In this document: piece by piece, positions 29,201 to 38,156 of the stretch
How positions within the stretch are numbered: the stretch's first letter is position 1
Layout of the letters: the number at the start of each line of letters is the position of its first letter
Assembly: GCA_910575405.1 (NCBI GenBank)
Contig: CAJTER010000014.1
Location: forward strand, 38,794 to 102,793
Origin: Clostridia bacterium
GTDB lineage: Bacteria; Bacillota; Clostridia; Peptostreptococcales; Anaerovoracaceae
Direction of reading: 5' to 3'
Length of the DNA: 64,000 bases
The notes under the pieces: model-generated
What the model saw: only the letters and a program-made list of their open reading frames with translations
What the model was told of the DNA's origin: nothing
The model's database searches: none
Made by a program: the position numbers and the translations under genes

Positions 29201-29972
29201 AGAGAGAATTGATCAGGGATTCCGCACTGTCAACGGTCGGCGGTTCACCTGGTCTCAGCTTTTTGTAAATTTCTTTCAGGCCATCCTCATAATTATCCGT
29301 TGCATCCTTCTCCAGTGTGCGTTTTAGCCGCGCATCTTCTCCGAAGGTATCAAGGATTTCCTGATCCGATCCCATTCCCAATGCCCTAAGGAGTGTTGTA
29401 ACCGGCTGCTTTCTCGTACGGTCGACTCTTACAGAAATGATTTCATTGGAGTCTGTCTCGTATTCCAGCCATGCCCCCCTGTTGGGTATAATGGTAGTCG
29501 AAAAAAGATTTTTTCCCGACTTGTCTATCTCTACAGCATAGTAAGGCCCCGGTGAACGCACCAGCTGAGTTACCACGACTCGCTCTGCGCCATTATAAAT
29601 AAAGGTGCCCTTCTCTGTCATCAGCGGGAAGTCCCCCATGAATACTTCCTGCTCTTTTACTTCCCCTGTTTCTTTGTTGATTAATCTCACTTTTACTTTT
29701 AACGGAGCTGCATATGTTACATCTCGTTCCTTACACTCCTCCTGTTCGTATTTGGGAGGATCGTTTAAGGAATAATCGATAAATTCAAGCACTAAATTTC
29801 CTGCATAATCCTTAATCGGGGATATGTCTTCGAAGACCTCCTGCAGGCCTTCCTTTATGAACCAATCGTAGGAATCCGTTTGAATCTGAATAAGATTTGG
29901 CATTTCCGCAACTTCATTAATTTTGGAAAATGTCATACGGTCTTTTCTACCTAATTTTACTGGCTTTGGCAT
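26283..29972 (-). CDS. rpoB: RNA polymerase subunit beta
   Basis: 1229 residues from the ATG at 29970-29972, nine bases after AAGGAG; a GTG three codons up overlaps the site. The rifampicin region is wild type ([20 protein letters not shown] and [20 protein letters not shown]). The catalytic core GMRWQ-type region and the C-terminal [22 protein letters not shown] are present. The C-terminal ~55 residues are strongly acidic. It forms the catalytic core with beta'. Its own promoter pair lies at 30017-30053. Confidence 0.98.
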   Translation of the reverse strand: MPKPVKLGRKDRMTFSKINEVAEMPNLIQIQTDSYDWFIKEGLQEVFEDISPIKDYAGNLVLEFIDYSLNDPPKYEQEECKERDVTYAAPLKVKVRLINKETGEVKEQEVFMGDFPLMTEKGTFIYNGAERVVVTQLVRSPGPYYAVEIDKSGKNLFSTTIIPNRGAWLEYETDSNEIISVRVDRTRKQPVTTLLRALGMGSDQEILDTFGEDARLKRTLEKDATDNYEDGLKEIYKKLRPGEPPTVDSAESLINSLFFDPKRYDLAKVGRYKYNKKLGLSNRIAGRTVAEDVFDPNTGELLAEAGQQLGADLAKQIENAGISHVFAYGNDEESITKIIGNQFVDIGTYVEFDLSGTKLPDKVYYPVLKEILEEMEGESNEAVKEALVSRKNELSPKHILISDIIASVSYILNLNYGIGETDDIDHLGNRRLRTVGELLQNQFRIGLARMERTVKERMTTQDIEIATPQALMNIRPVTAAIKEFFGSSQLSQFMDQNNPLAELTHKRRLSALGPGGLSRERAGFEVRDVHHSHYGRMCPIETPEGPNIGLIGSLTTYGIINEYGFIETPYRVVDKATGRVTDEIHYLTADDEEDKIVAQANEPLDSDGHFVNLKVASRGVGGEIDLVPRDQIDYMDVSPKQVVSVATALIPFLENDDANRALMGSNMQRQAVPLLVTEAPIVGTGMEHKAAKDSGVVLLAKHTGTVEFVDANRITIRRDDGRGTDRYTLLKFKRSNQGTCINQRPIVCHGEHVEEGEVIADGPSTENGEVALGKNLLIGFMTWEGYNYEDAIILNERLIMEDVLTSIHIEEYESEARDTKLGPEEITRDIPNVGEDALKDLDEEGIIRIGAEVNASDILVGKVTPKGETELTAEERLLRAIFGEKAREVRDTSLRVPHGETGIVVDVKIFSRENGDELPPGVNKLVRCYIATKRKINVGDKMAGRHGNKGVISRILPEEDMPFMENGQSLQVMLNPLGVPSRMNVGQVLEVHLGLAAKRKDWYIATPVFDGANEKDIIQLLDEVGVDKSGKLILRDGRTGEEFDNPVTVGYMYMLKLHHLVDDKIHARSTGPYSLVTQQPLGGKAQFGGQRFGEMEVWALEAYGAAYTLQEILTVKSDDIVGRVKTYEAIVKGENIPEPGIPESFKVLIKEMQSLGLDVKVLTEDNEEIEIKEAPEMEGLSAIEDIIDADSDVADEDEIFEDGGFSETGMDDDAEDDFVDLDGETEERL

Positions 29973-30016
29973 ATTTATCACTCCTTATGTTCTCAAACAA
30001 CTTGCATTTGCGTGGC

Positions 30017-30053
30017 AGTCTAATATGATATCACACCCCTGTCAATTCGTCAA
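30017..30053 (-). promoter_or_regulatory. Two overlapping promoters of rpoBC
   Basis: On the minus strand, TTGACG (30048-30053) is followed at 17 bases by TATCAT (30025-30030). TTGACA (30040-30045) is followed at 17 bases by TAGACT (30017-30022). The two are offset by eight bases on the same strand. Start sites would lie about 40 bases before the rpoB ATG. Confidence 0.6.
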
Positions 30054-30108
30054 TAGTTTTTTGGAAAAATTATGTATCAGCTCTTTTATATGGTTACTCA
30101 ATACGGGA

Positions 30109-30891
30109 CTAGCCAATGAGACTGTTAAGCGTTCTTACCTGATTGGACAGAACCTTGGAAACTGCAGCGCTCTCTTTGGCAGCAGCGAAATTTGTCTGCA
30201 CCACTCCGGAAATCTCCCTGATTCATTTTTCTACAGATGCAATCATTTCTAACTGCTGAACGCTGGCACCTGCGATCTCATCCATCAGTGTTTTAATATC
30301 CCGCATTACATTTGTAAGGTTTGTATGGATGTTTTCAGACTCCCGGCCAGGGCCTTGAAATCTCCGATATAATATTCTCCGTTTTTTTCAACATCCACAG
30401 TCAGATTCCCATCGGTCAGTTCTCCTAAAATCCGTCCCACATCTTCAATGGTCATGCGCAGACAGCCGCAGACATGGTGGGTCGTCTCCACAATCATACC
30501 GATCTCACCTTCCATATAATTCCATAATTCCCAGGTTTATCAATTGCTTGCTGGCAAAAATCGTGTTGCGGAATGTTTCCCGTAATTCACCCTTTCTCGT
30601 AGTCATTCCAATTGCCTCTTTTGAAGTATGGGTCAGTACATGTGTATCCGGAGTAGCGATGTACAGGCCTTCAAAAACACCTTTGACCGCAGCAAAATCC
30701 TCTGTGTATCTCTGCGCTTTTTTTACCAAAGTCGGATTCTGCGGTTCTGCAAGGAGCTCCCGAACCTCGCTGCTAAGAGCAAAAGCAGTCATATACTCCT
30801 CTGCAGCAGTTACATAATCGTTGATAATAGCAGCTCTGGATTCTACAGCATCGGTCATCTGATTTGTAATATCGTTTTTAACTATGTATTA
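30109..30891 (-). pseudogene. Decayed methyl-accepting chemotaxis protein
   Basis: Three pieces in different frames or broken by stops. Piece one (30505-30891) is part of a Cache-like sensor domain (NDYVTAAEEYM, LYIATPDTHVLTHT, GMTTRKGE). Piece two (30306-30515) is the HAMP-like part (DVGRILGELTDGNLTVDVEKNG). Piece three (30109-30314) is the end of a signalling domain, from RDIKTLMDEIAGAS to EISGVVQTNFAAAKESAAVS, with an in-frame TGA at 30223-30225. Both membrane helices, the second half of the sensor and the conserved signalling tip are missing, so several deletions are needed besides the frameshifts. It sits between the rplL terminator and the rpoB promoters. Confidence 0.85.
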
Positions 30892-30903
30892 TGATTTTAT
30901 ACG

Positions 30904-30938
30904 AAAACAGCAGGCAGGGTAAATTCCCCTGCCCGCCG
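30904..30938 (-). terminator. Terminator after rplL
   Basis: Minus strand CGGCGGGCAGGG pairs with CCCTGCCTGCTG (twelve pairs, two G-T), loop of seven bases, then TTTTCGT. It separates the ribosomal protein genes from rpoBC. Confidence 0.8.
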
Positions 30939-30959
30939 CATAAAACAATCTTGTCCGTC

Positions 30960-31337
30960 TTATTTCAGTTCTACCTTTGCACCAACTTCTTCTAACTGGC
31001 TCTTGATAGCTTCTGCTTCGCCTTTTTCTACGCCTTCTTTTACGTTGGAAGGAGCTCCGTCTACCAGTTCCTTTGCTTCCTTCAGGCCCAGACCGGTGAT
31101 TTCTCTTACAGCCTTGATAACCTTGATCTTTTCAGCTCCAACTTCTGCCAGAACTACGTTGAATTCAGTCTGTTCTTCTGCTCCGCCTGCTGCACCGCCG
31201 TCAGCTGCTGCTACTACAACGCCTGCTGCTGCGGATACGCCGAACTCTTCTTCACATGCCTTTACCAGGTCGTTTAATTCCAGTACGGATAATTCTTTTA
31301 TAGCTTCAATAAATTCAGCTGTTGTTAATTTTGCCAT
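30960..31337 (-). CDS. rplL: 50S ribosomal protein L7/L12
   Basis: 125 residues from the ATG at 31335-31337 behind CAGGAGGAACATAGA. An N-terminal dimer domain ([21 protein letters not shown]), an alanine/glycine hinge and a C-terminal factor-binding domain ([24 protein letters not shown]). Stalk protein that recruits translation GTPases. Confidence 0.98.
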   Translation of the reverse strand: MAKLTTAEFIEAIKELSVLELNDLVKACEEEFGVSAAAGVVVAAADGGAAGGAEEQTEFNVVLAEVGAEKIKVIKAVREITGLGLKEAKELVDGAPSNVKEGVEKGEAEAIKSQLEEVGAKVELK

Positions 31338-31388
31338 TCTATGTTCCTCCTGTTTTTCTTTCAAATTTAATTGAGTAAAAGGTTTGTT

Positions 31389-31919
31389 TTACGCTTCTGC
31401 AGGCTCTGCTGCAGCTTCAGCTCCATCAGCACCGCCCTTTTCCGCGATCTGATTAAGCACACGTGCAAAGTTTGTAATCGGGGACTGAATGCTTCCCATG
31501 AACTTTGCAATGAGGGTATCTCTTGATGGAATTTTTGCGATCTGCTTTACGCCTTCTGCATCAAAGAATTCTCCTTCGATAACACCTGCTTTGAATTCCA
31601 TCTTTTTATATTCTTCCATTACTTCGTTGATGACTCTTGCCGGAGCTGTGGCGTCATCGTAGCTGATGGCAAATGCGCTCGGTCCTTCGAGAACTTCGCC
31701 CAGGGACTCGTACTGAGTTCCTTCGATTGCTCTCTTGGCCAGCGTATTTTTGTAAACCGTATAGTCTACATCTGCTTCACGAAGCTTTTTTCTCATAGCG
31801 TCAGCCTGTGCAACTGTAATCCCCATGTAGTCGATTACAACGGCAGCTTCAGCTTTTTCCAGCTTTTCTTTAATCTCGTCAATGATGACCTGTTTTCCCT
31901 GCCATGCTTCTTTTGACAT
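31389..31919 (-). CDS. rplJ: 50S ribosomal protein L10
   Basis: 176 residues. KEKLEKAEAAVVIDYMGITVAQADAMRKKLREA is the L10 N-domain; the C-terminal helix for L7/L12 dimers and an alanine-rich end follow. L10 with L7/L12 represses its own mRNA by binding the leader upstream. AAAGGAGAGAAACGT precedes the ATG. Confidence 0.98.
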   Translation of the reverse strand: MSKEAWQGKQVIIDEIKEKLEKAEAAVVIDYMGITVAQADAMRKKLREADVDYTVYKNTLAKRAIEGTQYESLGEVLEGPSAFAISYDDATAPARVINEVMEEYKKMEFKAGVIEGEFFDAEGVKQIAKIPSRDTLIAKFMGSIQSPITNFARVLNQIAEKGGADGAEAAAEPAEA

Positions 31920-31966
31920 ACGTTTCTCTCCTTTCCTGAGATTCTTTTTGGTACGCCGTAAATGAA

Positions 31967-32072
31967 AAGCCCTGTTCTGTCAGACAAAACAAGGCCAATA
32001 TCTCTCATTTATATTGTACCTCGGCGGGATGATTAAGCGTCTGCCAGGCAGCCGCCCCCGCTGTCTACGGTT
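31967..32072 (-). promoter_or_regulatory. Ribosomal protein L10 leader
   Basis: The minus-strand sequence between rplA and rplJ has the L10 leader pattern. CCGTAGACAGCGGGGGCGG begins the leader; the partner segment CTTAATCATCCCGCCGAGG follows. A terminator-like hairpin closes it: GCCTTGTTTTGTC with its near complement, ending in GGGCTTTT (31967-31996). In this family L10 binds the kink-turn-like part and shuts down rplJL. Confidence 0.75.
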
Positions 32073-32096
32073 ATTATTCGTAATTTAAAATTTGGT

Positions 32097-32792
32097 TTAG
32101 CCAAGCTTCTGAGCGTTGACTTTTACTCCAGGTCCCATGGTAGCGGCAACAGTTACGCTTCTCAGGTACTGACCTTTTGCTGCTGCAGGCTTTGCCTTGA
32201 TAACAGCATCCAGCAGAGCGTTGAAGTTGTCTGCCAGCTTTTCCTTTCCAAAGGAAGCTTTTCCAATTGGAGTATGGATGATGTTGCTCTTGTCAAGACG
32301 ATATTCCACTTTACCTGCTTTTACTTCCTGGATCGCTTTTTCAACATCCATGGTAACGGTTCCCGATTTCGGGTTCGGCATCAGACCCTTAGGTCCCAGC
32401 AGTTTACCGAGACGTCCTACAACACCCATCATGTCCGGAGTTGCGATTACAACATCAAAGTCAAACCAGCCTTCAGTCTGAATTCTCTGCGCCATTTCCT
32501 CAGCTCCCACAAAATCAGCTCCTGCTGCTTCTGCTTCTGCCACTTTCGGTCCTTTGGCGAATACTAATACTCTCTTTGTTTTTCCTGTTCCGTGCGGAAG
32601 TACAATAGCGCCTCTTACCTGCTGGTCTGCATGTCTTCCATCTACACCAAGTCTGATGTGCACTTCTACAGTTTCGTCAAATTTTGCTTTTGCGGTCTTT
32701 GTTACCAGTTCCATAGCTTCCGGTACATCATAGACCGTCTGCTTGTCATAAGCTTTGACAGCTTCTTTGTAATTCTTACCTCTTTTTGGCAT
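32097..32792 (-). CDS. rplA: 50S ribosomal protein L1
   Basis: 231 residues from the ATG at 32790-32792 behind AAGGAGGATTAGA; a longer frame to 32849 runs into rpl[27 protein letters not shown] and [12 protein letters not shown] are L1 signatures. Binds 23S rRNA and its own mRNA leader. Confidence 0.98.
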   Translation of the reverse strand: MPKRGKNYKEAVKAYDKQTVYDVPEAMELVTKTAKAKFDETVEVHIRLGVDGRHADQQVRGAIVLPHGTGKTKRVLVFAKGPKVAEAEAAGADFVGAEEMAQRIQTEGWFDFDVVIATPDMMGVVGRLGKLLGPKGLMPNPKSGTVTMDVEKAIQEVKAGKVEYRLDKSNIIHTPIGKASFGKEKLADNFNALLDAVIKAKPAAAKGQYLRSVTVAATMGPGVKVNAQKLG

Positions 32793-32838
32793 TCTAATCC
32801 TCCTTGTGGTACGAACGGCATTTCTGCCTCCCACGTTC

Positions 32839-33264
32839 TTAGTCCTCAATAACGATTCCCATGCTTCTTGCAGTTCCCTTGATCATCTCTGTTGCTGCTT
32901 CAAGGCTTGCTGCATTTAAGTCCGGCATCTTTGTCTTTGCAATTTCTTCAGCTTGTGCTCTTGTCAGTGTAGCCACCTTTGTCTTGTTAGGCTCACCAGA
33001 AGCAGAATCAAGACCTGCAGCCTTCTTCAGCAGAACTGCAGCAGGCGGTGTTTTGCAGATAAATGAGAAAGATCTGTCTGCATAAACCGTAATTACTACC
33101 GGAATAATCATTCCCGGCTGATCCTGAGTCTTGGCGTTGAACTGTTTACAGAAGTCCATAATGTTTACACCATGCTGACCGAGTGCAGGTCCTACCGGAG
33201 GTGCTGGATTTGCATTGCCGGCCGGAATCTGAAGTTTGATATAACCTTCAACTTTCTTAGCCAT
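32839..33264 (-). CDS. rplK: 50S ribosomal protein L11
   Basis: 141 residues. [30 protein letters not shown] is the thiostrepton-site N-domain and [14 protein letters not shown] end the rRNA-binding domain ([14 protein letters not shown] here). Good AAAGGAGAATGAAAAC start site. Confidence 0.98.
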   Translation of the reverse strand: MAKKVEGYIKLQIPAGNANPAPPVGPALGQHGVNIMDFCKQFNAKTQDQPGMIIPVVITVYADRSFSFICKTPPAAVLLKKAAGLDSASGEPNKTKVATLTRAQAEEIAKTKMPDLNAASLEAATEMIKGTARSMGIVIED

Positions 33265-33284
33265 GTTTTCATTCTCCTTTCTTT

Positions 33285-34067
33285 TTAAATTTTATCTACC
33301 TGTGCGAAGTCAAGCTCCACAGGCGTATCTCTTCCAAACATGGATATCCTTGCTTTCAGTGTCTGTTTTTCCATATTGACCTCTTCGACAACTCCCATAA
33401 AGCTTTCAAATGGTCCGTTGATAACTTTGACACTGTCGCCAACCTCCACATCCAGATCGATGTATATTTTTTCAATTCCCATTCGTCTTACCTCTTCTGT
33501 AGAAAGAGGAATCGGGTCGGAGCCATGACCCACGAAGCCTGTAACTCCCTGTGTATTTCTTACCAGATACCAGGATTCGTTGGTAACAATCATTTTGACG
33601 ATTACATAGCCCGGGAACATCTTTCTTGTTTTGATTTTACGCTGTCCATTTTTGATCTCAACCCGGTCTTCCGTCGGTACAACCACGTCGAGGATCAAAT
33701 CCTGCATTCCCCGATTTTCGACGATTTTTTCGATATTTACTTTTACCTTGTTCTCGTGGCCGGAATAAGTATGGACTACATACCACTTTGCTTCTCCATC
33801 GCCCCTGAGGCCCTCTAAGCCTTCCAGATCCAGCTTTTTTTTCGGCGGCTGTGCTTCCGCTTCTTCAGGCTCAGCTTCGGTCTCTTCCTCCTCAGCCTGC
33901 TCCTGCTGCTCAAGGTCTTCAGACCCGGGTTCCTCCGATGCTTCAGTTTCTGCTGAAAGCACATCTTCGGAAAGCAGATCGTCCGCCTGTCCAGCTTCCG
34001 CCTCCTCAAGCTCCGCCTCATCTGCAGATACGGATTCCATCACAATATCCTTTTCGTTTTCTCCCAT
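33285..34067 (-). CDS. nusG: Transcription factor NusG with acidic N-terminal extension
   Basis: 260 residues, while common NusG proteins have about 175-185. The NGN domain begins near residue 93 ([16 protein letters not shown]) and holds [16 protein letters not shown]; the KOW domain ends the protein ([21 protein letters not shown]). The first ~90 residues are a low-complexity tract of Glu, Asp, Ala and Ser with hardly any positive charge until PPKKKLD near residue 74. The start has GAGGGGACA in front, and no later start with a site is apparent. NusG binds RNA polymerase and links it with ribosomes and Rho. The function of the extension is not known. Confidence 0.95.
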   Translation of the reverse strand: MGENEKDIVMESVSADEAELEEAEAGQADDLLSEDVLSAETEASEEPGSEDLEQQEQAEEEETEAEPEEAEAQPPKKKLDLEGLEGLRGDGEAKWYVVHTYSGHENKVKVNIEKIVENRGMQDLILDVVVPTEDRVEIKNGQRKIKTRKMFPGYVIVKMIVTNESWYLVRNTQGVTGFVGHGSDPIPLSTEEVRRMGIEKIYIDLDVEVGDSVKVINGPFESFMGVVEEVNMEKQTLKARISMFGRDTPVELDFAQVDKI

Positions 34068-34088
34068 TGTCCCCTCAGTCCTTTTTCC

Positions 34089-34346
34089 TTACATAGTAAT
34101 ACCGAGCAGTCCCTTAAGCGCTGCCAGGAATCCGGTGTCAACTGCCCAGAAAACAACAGCGAAGGCCGCACAGGTAACCAGTACGACTACGGTATAGGAG
34201 CCCAGCTCCTGCTTTGTTGGCCACACTACCTTTTTCATTTCCAGCTTTACGCCTTTAAAGTAGTCTTTCAGGCTGCCCCTTTTCTTTTTGGGAGGAGCTG
34301 CAGGGACTCTTTTTTTTGTTGTCTCTTTGTCCTTTGCTTTTGCCAT
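34089..34346 (-). CDS. secE: Preprotein translocase subunit SecE
   Basis: 85 residues with a basic N-terminal stretch and the SecE motif LKDYFKGVKLEMKKVVWPTKQEL, followed by one membrane helix and a short end. Part of the SecYEG channel. AAGGAGTAATTC precedes the start. Confidence 0.97.
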   Translation of the reverse strand: MAKAKDKETTKKRVPAAPPKKKRGSLKDYFKGVKLEMKKVVWPTKQELGSYTVVVLVTCAAFAVVFWAVDTGFLAALKGLLGITM

Positions 34347-34356
34347 GAATTACTCC

Positions 34357-34506
34357 TTATTTTGTTTCTTTGTGAAGTGTATGCTTTTTACAGAACTTGC
34401 AGTACTTTTTCAGTTCAATACGATCCGGATTGTTTTTCTTGTCCTTGATTGTATTATAGTTTCTCTGCTTGCATTCTGTGCAGGCTAATGTTACTTTTAC
34501 TCTCAT
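34357..34506 (-). CDS. rpmG: 50S ribosomal protein L33
   Basis: 49 residues: [20 protein letters not shown] at the start and [15 protein letters not shown] at the end. Two CxxC pairs make this the zinc-binding form. GGAGGACAATCGAAC lies in front of the ATG. First gene of the rpmG-secE-nusG-rplK-rplA-rplJ-rplL run. Confidence 0.97.
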   Translation of the reverse strand: MRVKVTLACTECKQRNYNTIKDKKNNPDRIELKKYCKFCKKHTLHKETK

Positions 34507-34587
34507 GTTCGATTGTCCTCCGTTTAACTCAAAATTCAGAGCTTCTGGCAGCTCTGCATGGAATTATCATCATAAAGTCGCTTGATA

Positions 34588-34616
34588 ATTGTATATTACC
34601 CAGGTGCCGGTGTCAA
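34588..34616 (-). promoter_or_regulatory. Promoter of the rpmG-secE-nusG-rpl operon
   Basis: Minus strand TTGACA (34611-34616), a 17-base spacer and TACAAT (34588-34593), followed by a leader of about 75 bases containing an AGAGCT/AGCTCT hairpin (near 34540-34557). Confidence 0.7.
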
Positions 34617-34693
34617 GTTTTTTTTGCATTTTTCGTACCTGCAGCACAGTGCTGATTTTCCGGATCCATCTGCGTCCTGCCCTGCCCGAATAG

Positions 34694-35191
34694 CTACAGC
34701 TCAATTTCCTCTGGATCGTCCTCGTCAATATGATACCATTCTTTCGTAAATTCACCGTCGCTGATTTTATCCAGGGGCATGATCATATACTTGCCCCAGC
34801 CTTCTACCGCAACCGTTCCGTCCTCCAAAAGGATCTCGCCTGTTCCTTCGAAAAGCTTCCGGTTTTGTTTTGTAACCCTAGCTCTGGCCCGAAGATTCGC
34901 ATCTGTAGGAATCGGCTTTTTGTACTTGAGCTGAAGCTCCACGGTTACGCCCCAGAAATCATCGCTGCCATTTGCCGCCGCCCTGCCGATGAGCTCGTCC
35001 AGAACGCCTGCCGCCATGCCGCCGTGCATTCTGCCCGGATAGCTCTGATGCCAGTCGCACGAGCGAAAGGTTGTCGCGATTTCACCGTTTTCCAATTCAT
35101 AAAACCGGCAGTTGAGGCTCGCCTTATTCTGATCGCCGCAGACAATGCATCTTGCACTGTTGTTCTGTTTTCGCTTTATCTTATACTTCAT
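34694..35191 (-). CDS. Hotdog-fold thioesterase, PaaI-like
   Basis: 165 residues. The hotdog core shows PGRMHGGMAAGVLDELIGRAA (H-G-G then the acidic helix with D and E) and a long strand set (WGVTVELQLKYKKPIPTDANLRARARVTKQNRKLFEGTGEILLEDG). A cysteine pair near the N-terminus (CIVCG) is shared by a subgroup of these proteins and might bind metal. It likely cleaves an acyl-CoA; the substrate is unknown. It stands alone upstream of the ribosomal operon. Confidence 0.8.
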   Translation of the reverse strand: MKYKIKRKQNNSARCIVCGDQNKASLNCRFYELENGEIATTFRSCDWHQSYPGRMHGGMAAGVLDELIGRAAANGSDDFWGVTVELQLKYKKPIPTDANLRARARVTKQNRKLFEGTGEILLEDGTVAVEGWGKYMIMPLDKISDGEFTKEWYHIDEDDPEEIEL

Positions 35192-35268
35192 GGTTTCCTC
35201 TTTCCCGGCGCAGCGGCTGCGTCATGCAGGCGAATTTGAAAATCTGCTTTTAAGCTTTTTTCCATTTT

Positions 35269-35294
35269 AAAACTGCGGGGCGTCCCGCAGTTTT
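35269..35294. terminator. Terminator after the DUF4179 gene
   Basis: AAACTGCGGG (35270-35279) pairs with CCCGCAGTTT (35284-35293), ten perfect pairs and A/T flanks. The rest of the 35192-35399 gap is empty. Confidence 0.8.
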
Positions 35295-35399
35295 GTGCTT
35301 TCACTCTGTTTTTATTATATGCCTTTTCCCCCGCTGCGTCAAGGGGCTCCCGGCAGTTTTTGCAGGGAATTCAAAGTGAAAAATCCTTTGTAAAGTTCC

Positions 35400-36371
35400 T
35401 CAGTTCAGTGGAATTTCCCTACCATCTACGATCAGACTTTCCATCTTCTCAATATCCATGGGCCTCTTAAAGACGCCTTCTATGGATCCGGCTGAGTCTT
35501 TCCCCGCATCAAGCCAGGCCGTACCGCGCATCCAAATCGGTACCTCACGTCCGTCCTTCATTCTGATTTTCGGGTTCAGCTCATCCGTCCATGTACGCTC
35601 CAGTCTTTTTGAATACGTTTCTACTTTGAACTCCATAAAACAGGAAATAGGTGAAATCTCCACCTCTTGCAGGCGCATTGCACCTGACTTTCCCGCAATT
35701 ACCATATCTGGCTTGTATATTTTTGATATTTGTTTGTATTTAAGGGGAAACTCAATCGTCCATTCCCCTTTTATGAGCACTTCTGCCTCATCGCCCGGAA
35801 TATAGAATATCCTTGCTAAATTTTCAAACCGAATTGCGATAGTTTCATTGTAAATCGGTTCATCCATCGTAAATTCCAGGCCAAAGCTCAGTGTCTTTCC
35901 ATCCTCTGAAACACTATTCATCGCCCCATCAATATCCGTTCCGGCATATCCGTAGTTTTCCGGAAGAATGACCTCGCGGTCTGCAAATCCACACGTCTTA
36001 TCCAGCTTGAGATCTGTCAGAGAAGTCACTTCAAAGACCGCGTACACCCGGTGGCCGTCCCCCACGGCCTGTTTGACCTCCAGGCGCAGACCGTTCTTTT
36101 CCACTGCAGCGCCTATGTCTACCACAGCATCTGTAATTTCCCCGGTGCTTCCCCCAAGCATCTCGGCCAGCTTGCTGTCCAGATGAAGTACATTCGCAGT
36201 AAAGGCTCCGCAGACAAAAATAGTCGCTGCCGCCAGAACTGCCGCCGCGACCCGCCTGGGATGAATGCTCCGGCGGGAAGCCTGCTCCTGCTGTTCTTTT
36301 TTTATTTGTTCCATTACACACTTTAAAATCCGTTCTTTTTCTTCTTGATTCATAACCTCTTTTTTATTCAT
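35400..36371 (-). CDS. Membrane-anchored DUF4179-like protein, probable anti-sigma factor
   Basis: 323 residues. A charged N-terminal region of about 40 residues (KKEVMNQEEKERILKCVMEQIKKEQ) is followed by one membrane helix (about 44-65) and a large outer domain rich in beta strands. The overlap of eight bases with the upstream sigma-factor gene and the inside-helix-outside layout are typical of anti-sigma proteins of the DUF4179 type in Firmicutes. The inner segment would hold the sigma factor and the outer domain would sense the signal, which is unknown. GGGGGG before TAGGCG-ATG marks the start. Confidence 0.75.
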   Translation of the reverse strand: MNKKEVMNQEEKERILKCVMEQIKKEQQEQASRRSIHPRRVAAAVLAAATIFVCGAFTANVLHLDSKLAEMLGGSTGEITDAVVDIGAAVEKNGLRLEVKQAVGDGHRVYAVFEVTSLTDLKLDKTCGFADREVILPENYGYAGTDIDGAMNSVSEDGKTLSFGLEFTMDEPIYNETIAIRFENLARIFYIPGDEAEVLIKGEWTIEFPLKYKQISKIYKPDMVIAGKSGAMRLQEVEISPISCFMEFKVETYSKRLERTWTDELNPKIRMKDGREVPIWMRGTAWLDAGKDSAGSIEGVFKRPMDIEKMESLIVDGREIPLN

Positions 36372-36924
36372 CGCCTACCCCCCTTTCTTTTAATTTCTTT
36401 TTTAAGGTCCCCTTGCAGCGAAAGAGCCTGTTTTCCACCTGCTTTTCGGAAATACCCAGCTTGAGGGCGATTTCCTTTACCTTGTATTCTCTGAAAAAAC
36501 GCAGGGCAAAGATGGTTCTGTCCGGTTCATCCATCTCCGCCACCACCTGGCGAACAGTGAGTTCCTCTTCTCTGCGCAAAAACAGCTCTTCGGTGCCCGC
36601 ACCAGTATCCGGAAGCTCCGTTCCTTCCGCCTGCGATACCGTTTCCCCCGTATGCAGCGTCCTCCGCTTGTCCATGGCAGCATTTCTCGCGATTCCGTAG
36701 ATATAGCTTTTTAAAGAGGTTCCTCTGCCTGGCTTAAAGCTTTTGCCATACCGCCAAAGCCGGACGAATGTCTCCGCAATGGCTTCCTCCACATCCTCGG
36801 CCGTTCCCCCTGCCAGGATGTCACGGCATATGGTTTTTACCGCATCACCGTAAAGATCGAGCGCGGCAGCAATGCCCTTTTCCGGATTTCGTTCAATTGT
36901 CCGCAGCAGTTTTCTGTCATCCAT
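36364..36924 (-). CDS. ECF-type RNA polymerase sigma factor
   Basis: 186 residues. Region 2 (AEDVEEAIAETFVRLWRYGKSFKPGRGTSLKSYIYGIARN) and region 4 (MDEPDRTIFALRFFREYKVKEIALKLGISEKQVENRLFRCKG with its helix-turn-helix) are clear. It probably steers transcription of an envelope stress regulon and is held by the protein encoded directly downstream. A target promoter was not found in the 84-base gap upstream. Confidence 0.92.
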   Translation of the reverse strand: MDDRKLLRTIERNPEKGIAAALDLYGDAVKTICRDILAGGTAEDVEEAIAETFVRLWRYGKSFKPGRGTSLKSYIYGIARNAAMDKRRTLHTGETVSQAEGTELPDTGAGTEELFLRREEELTVRQVVAEMDEPDRTIFALRFFREYKVKEIALKLGISEKQVENRLFRCKGTLKKKLKERGVGDE

Positions 36925-37008
36925 AGTTTTGTACCCTATGTTATTCTTTCCGTTTTTCTTAAAATGGCTCTTTCATTGATACAGTACCTGTGGTTTTTCA
37001 AAAATCAC

Positions 37009-37885
37009 TCAGGTATTTTTTAATTTTTTTAATTTTTTCATCCTGTTTCGTTCCACACAAAAGCTGGCGCTCATGAAGATCCATATGACACCGATTACCA
37101 GAAATGCTGTAATTCCCACTGCGCTGCGCATTCCCGCAAGGATCAATGCCAGATTCACGGAAAAGAATAAAACGCGGATGGTGTTTCTGTAGACATGAAA
37201 GGCTGCTTTGTATGCAATCTGCCGCTGGCCCTCATCGCTGTTATTCATCCACTGGTTTAATGCTCCATTCCTGTAAAAGTCACTGGTGTACATGCAGCTG
37301 TTCTGACTTTCCATCAGTCGGTTCATTTCATCCTGCATATTCCTCTGAAATCCACGCAGAACAACGGTTACAAAGAGCAGACTGAAAAAATAGAAAATGC
37401 CTGTGTAGCCAGGTGAGATTCCGGGCTCGCTGCCCGCCGGCCCTGCGAAGACAAAAAAGAGAACCCCTGTTGAAAGAAGGATGGTAACGAAAAAAATTCA
37501 AACAGATAATTGAGAATATCCATCCGATTTTCCAGCTTGTCGAGCTGCCATGATTCTTCTCCATCCCAGGCATTTAAAAGTCTCCTGCATCTGTGGGCCG
37601 CCACCGTGCTGATGATGCAAAGGACAATCCCGGATGCCCTGCCTGCGCAGTCTGCTTCTTTCATAATAAAAAGTCACGTTCATCAGAAACCAGAAGCGGC
37701 ATGGCTGGGAAACAGACGCACAGCAGGTATTTGAGGAACTGCTCGTCCGGCTCCCCACCTGCTATGCGCATATAATAAAAGAAGCCTGCTCCCGCCAGTA
37801 AAACAGCAGAAATCACAACCGCTCCCAAAATGAAAATATGCTCCGTTTTTCCGGGCTTCCCCTCAATCTTCATCCTTTTTGTCAT
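37009..37885 (-). pseudogene. Frameshifted multi-span membrane protein, DUF3169-like
   Basis: Three adjacent reading frames join into one ~290-residue membrane protein if two single bases are restored. Frame one (37661-37885) covers the first two hydrophobic segments and ends in DFLL at a T5 run (37668-37672). Frame two (MKEADCAGRASGIVLCIIS... to MDILNYLFEFF) breaks at a T7 run (37490-37496). Frame three continues FFVTILLSTGVLFFVF and ends at 37009 with two more membrane spans. Restoring one T in each run gives a continuous protein. The gene overlaps the XRE regulator by 23 bases, the pairing common for DUF3169 proteins. The breaks might be real decay, switching or base-calling errors at homopolymers. 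Confidence 0.7.
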
Positions 37886-38093
37886 CTTTCTTTCCTCCTG
37901 TCAGATAAAATACATCTTCCACACTTACGTTCAGCACCTTTGCAATTTTCAGTGCCAGAGTCACGGAGGGCGAATAATCCCCCCTCTCAATCAGGCTGAT
38001 GGTCTGGCGGGACACGCCCGTCATTTTGCCAAAATCCTGCTGGTTGACGCCCAGTCTTGCCCGGTACTCTTTCAGCCTGTTGTTTAACTTCAT
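37863..38093 (-). CDS. Small XRE-family repressor
   Basis: 76 residues. A Cro/CI-type helix-turn-helix fills residues 4-60 (LKEYRARLGVNQQDFGKMTGVSRQTISLIERGDYSPSVTLALKIAKVLNVSVEDVF), and an Asp/Lys-rich end follows. Proteins of this size usually repress themselves and a downstream membrane protein. Two identical inverted repeats lie in its promoter region and fit as its operators. Confidence 0.92.
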   Translation of the reverse strand: MKLNNRLKEYRARLGVNQQDFGKMTGVSRQTISLIERGDYSPSVTLALKIAKVLNVSVEDVFYLTGGKKDDKKDED

Positions 38094-38132
38094 AATCGCC
38101 TCTCTAAATTTTGACTACTTCCCCTTGCAAAA

Positions 38133-38150
38133 TGACAAGTTTATTTGTCA
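38133..38150. promoter_or_regulatory. Operator-like inverted repeat 1 of the XRE gene
   Basis: TGACAA-gtttat-TTGTCA, a perfect six-base repeat with a six-base gap (extended by A/T on each side to seven pairs). It lies just downstream of the -10 box, around the transcription start. Confidence 0.75.
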
Positions 38151-38156
38151 TTTATA

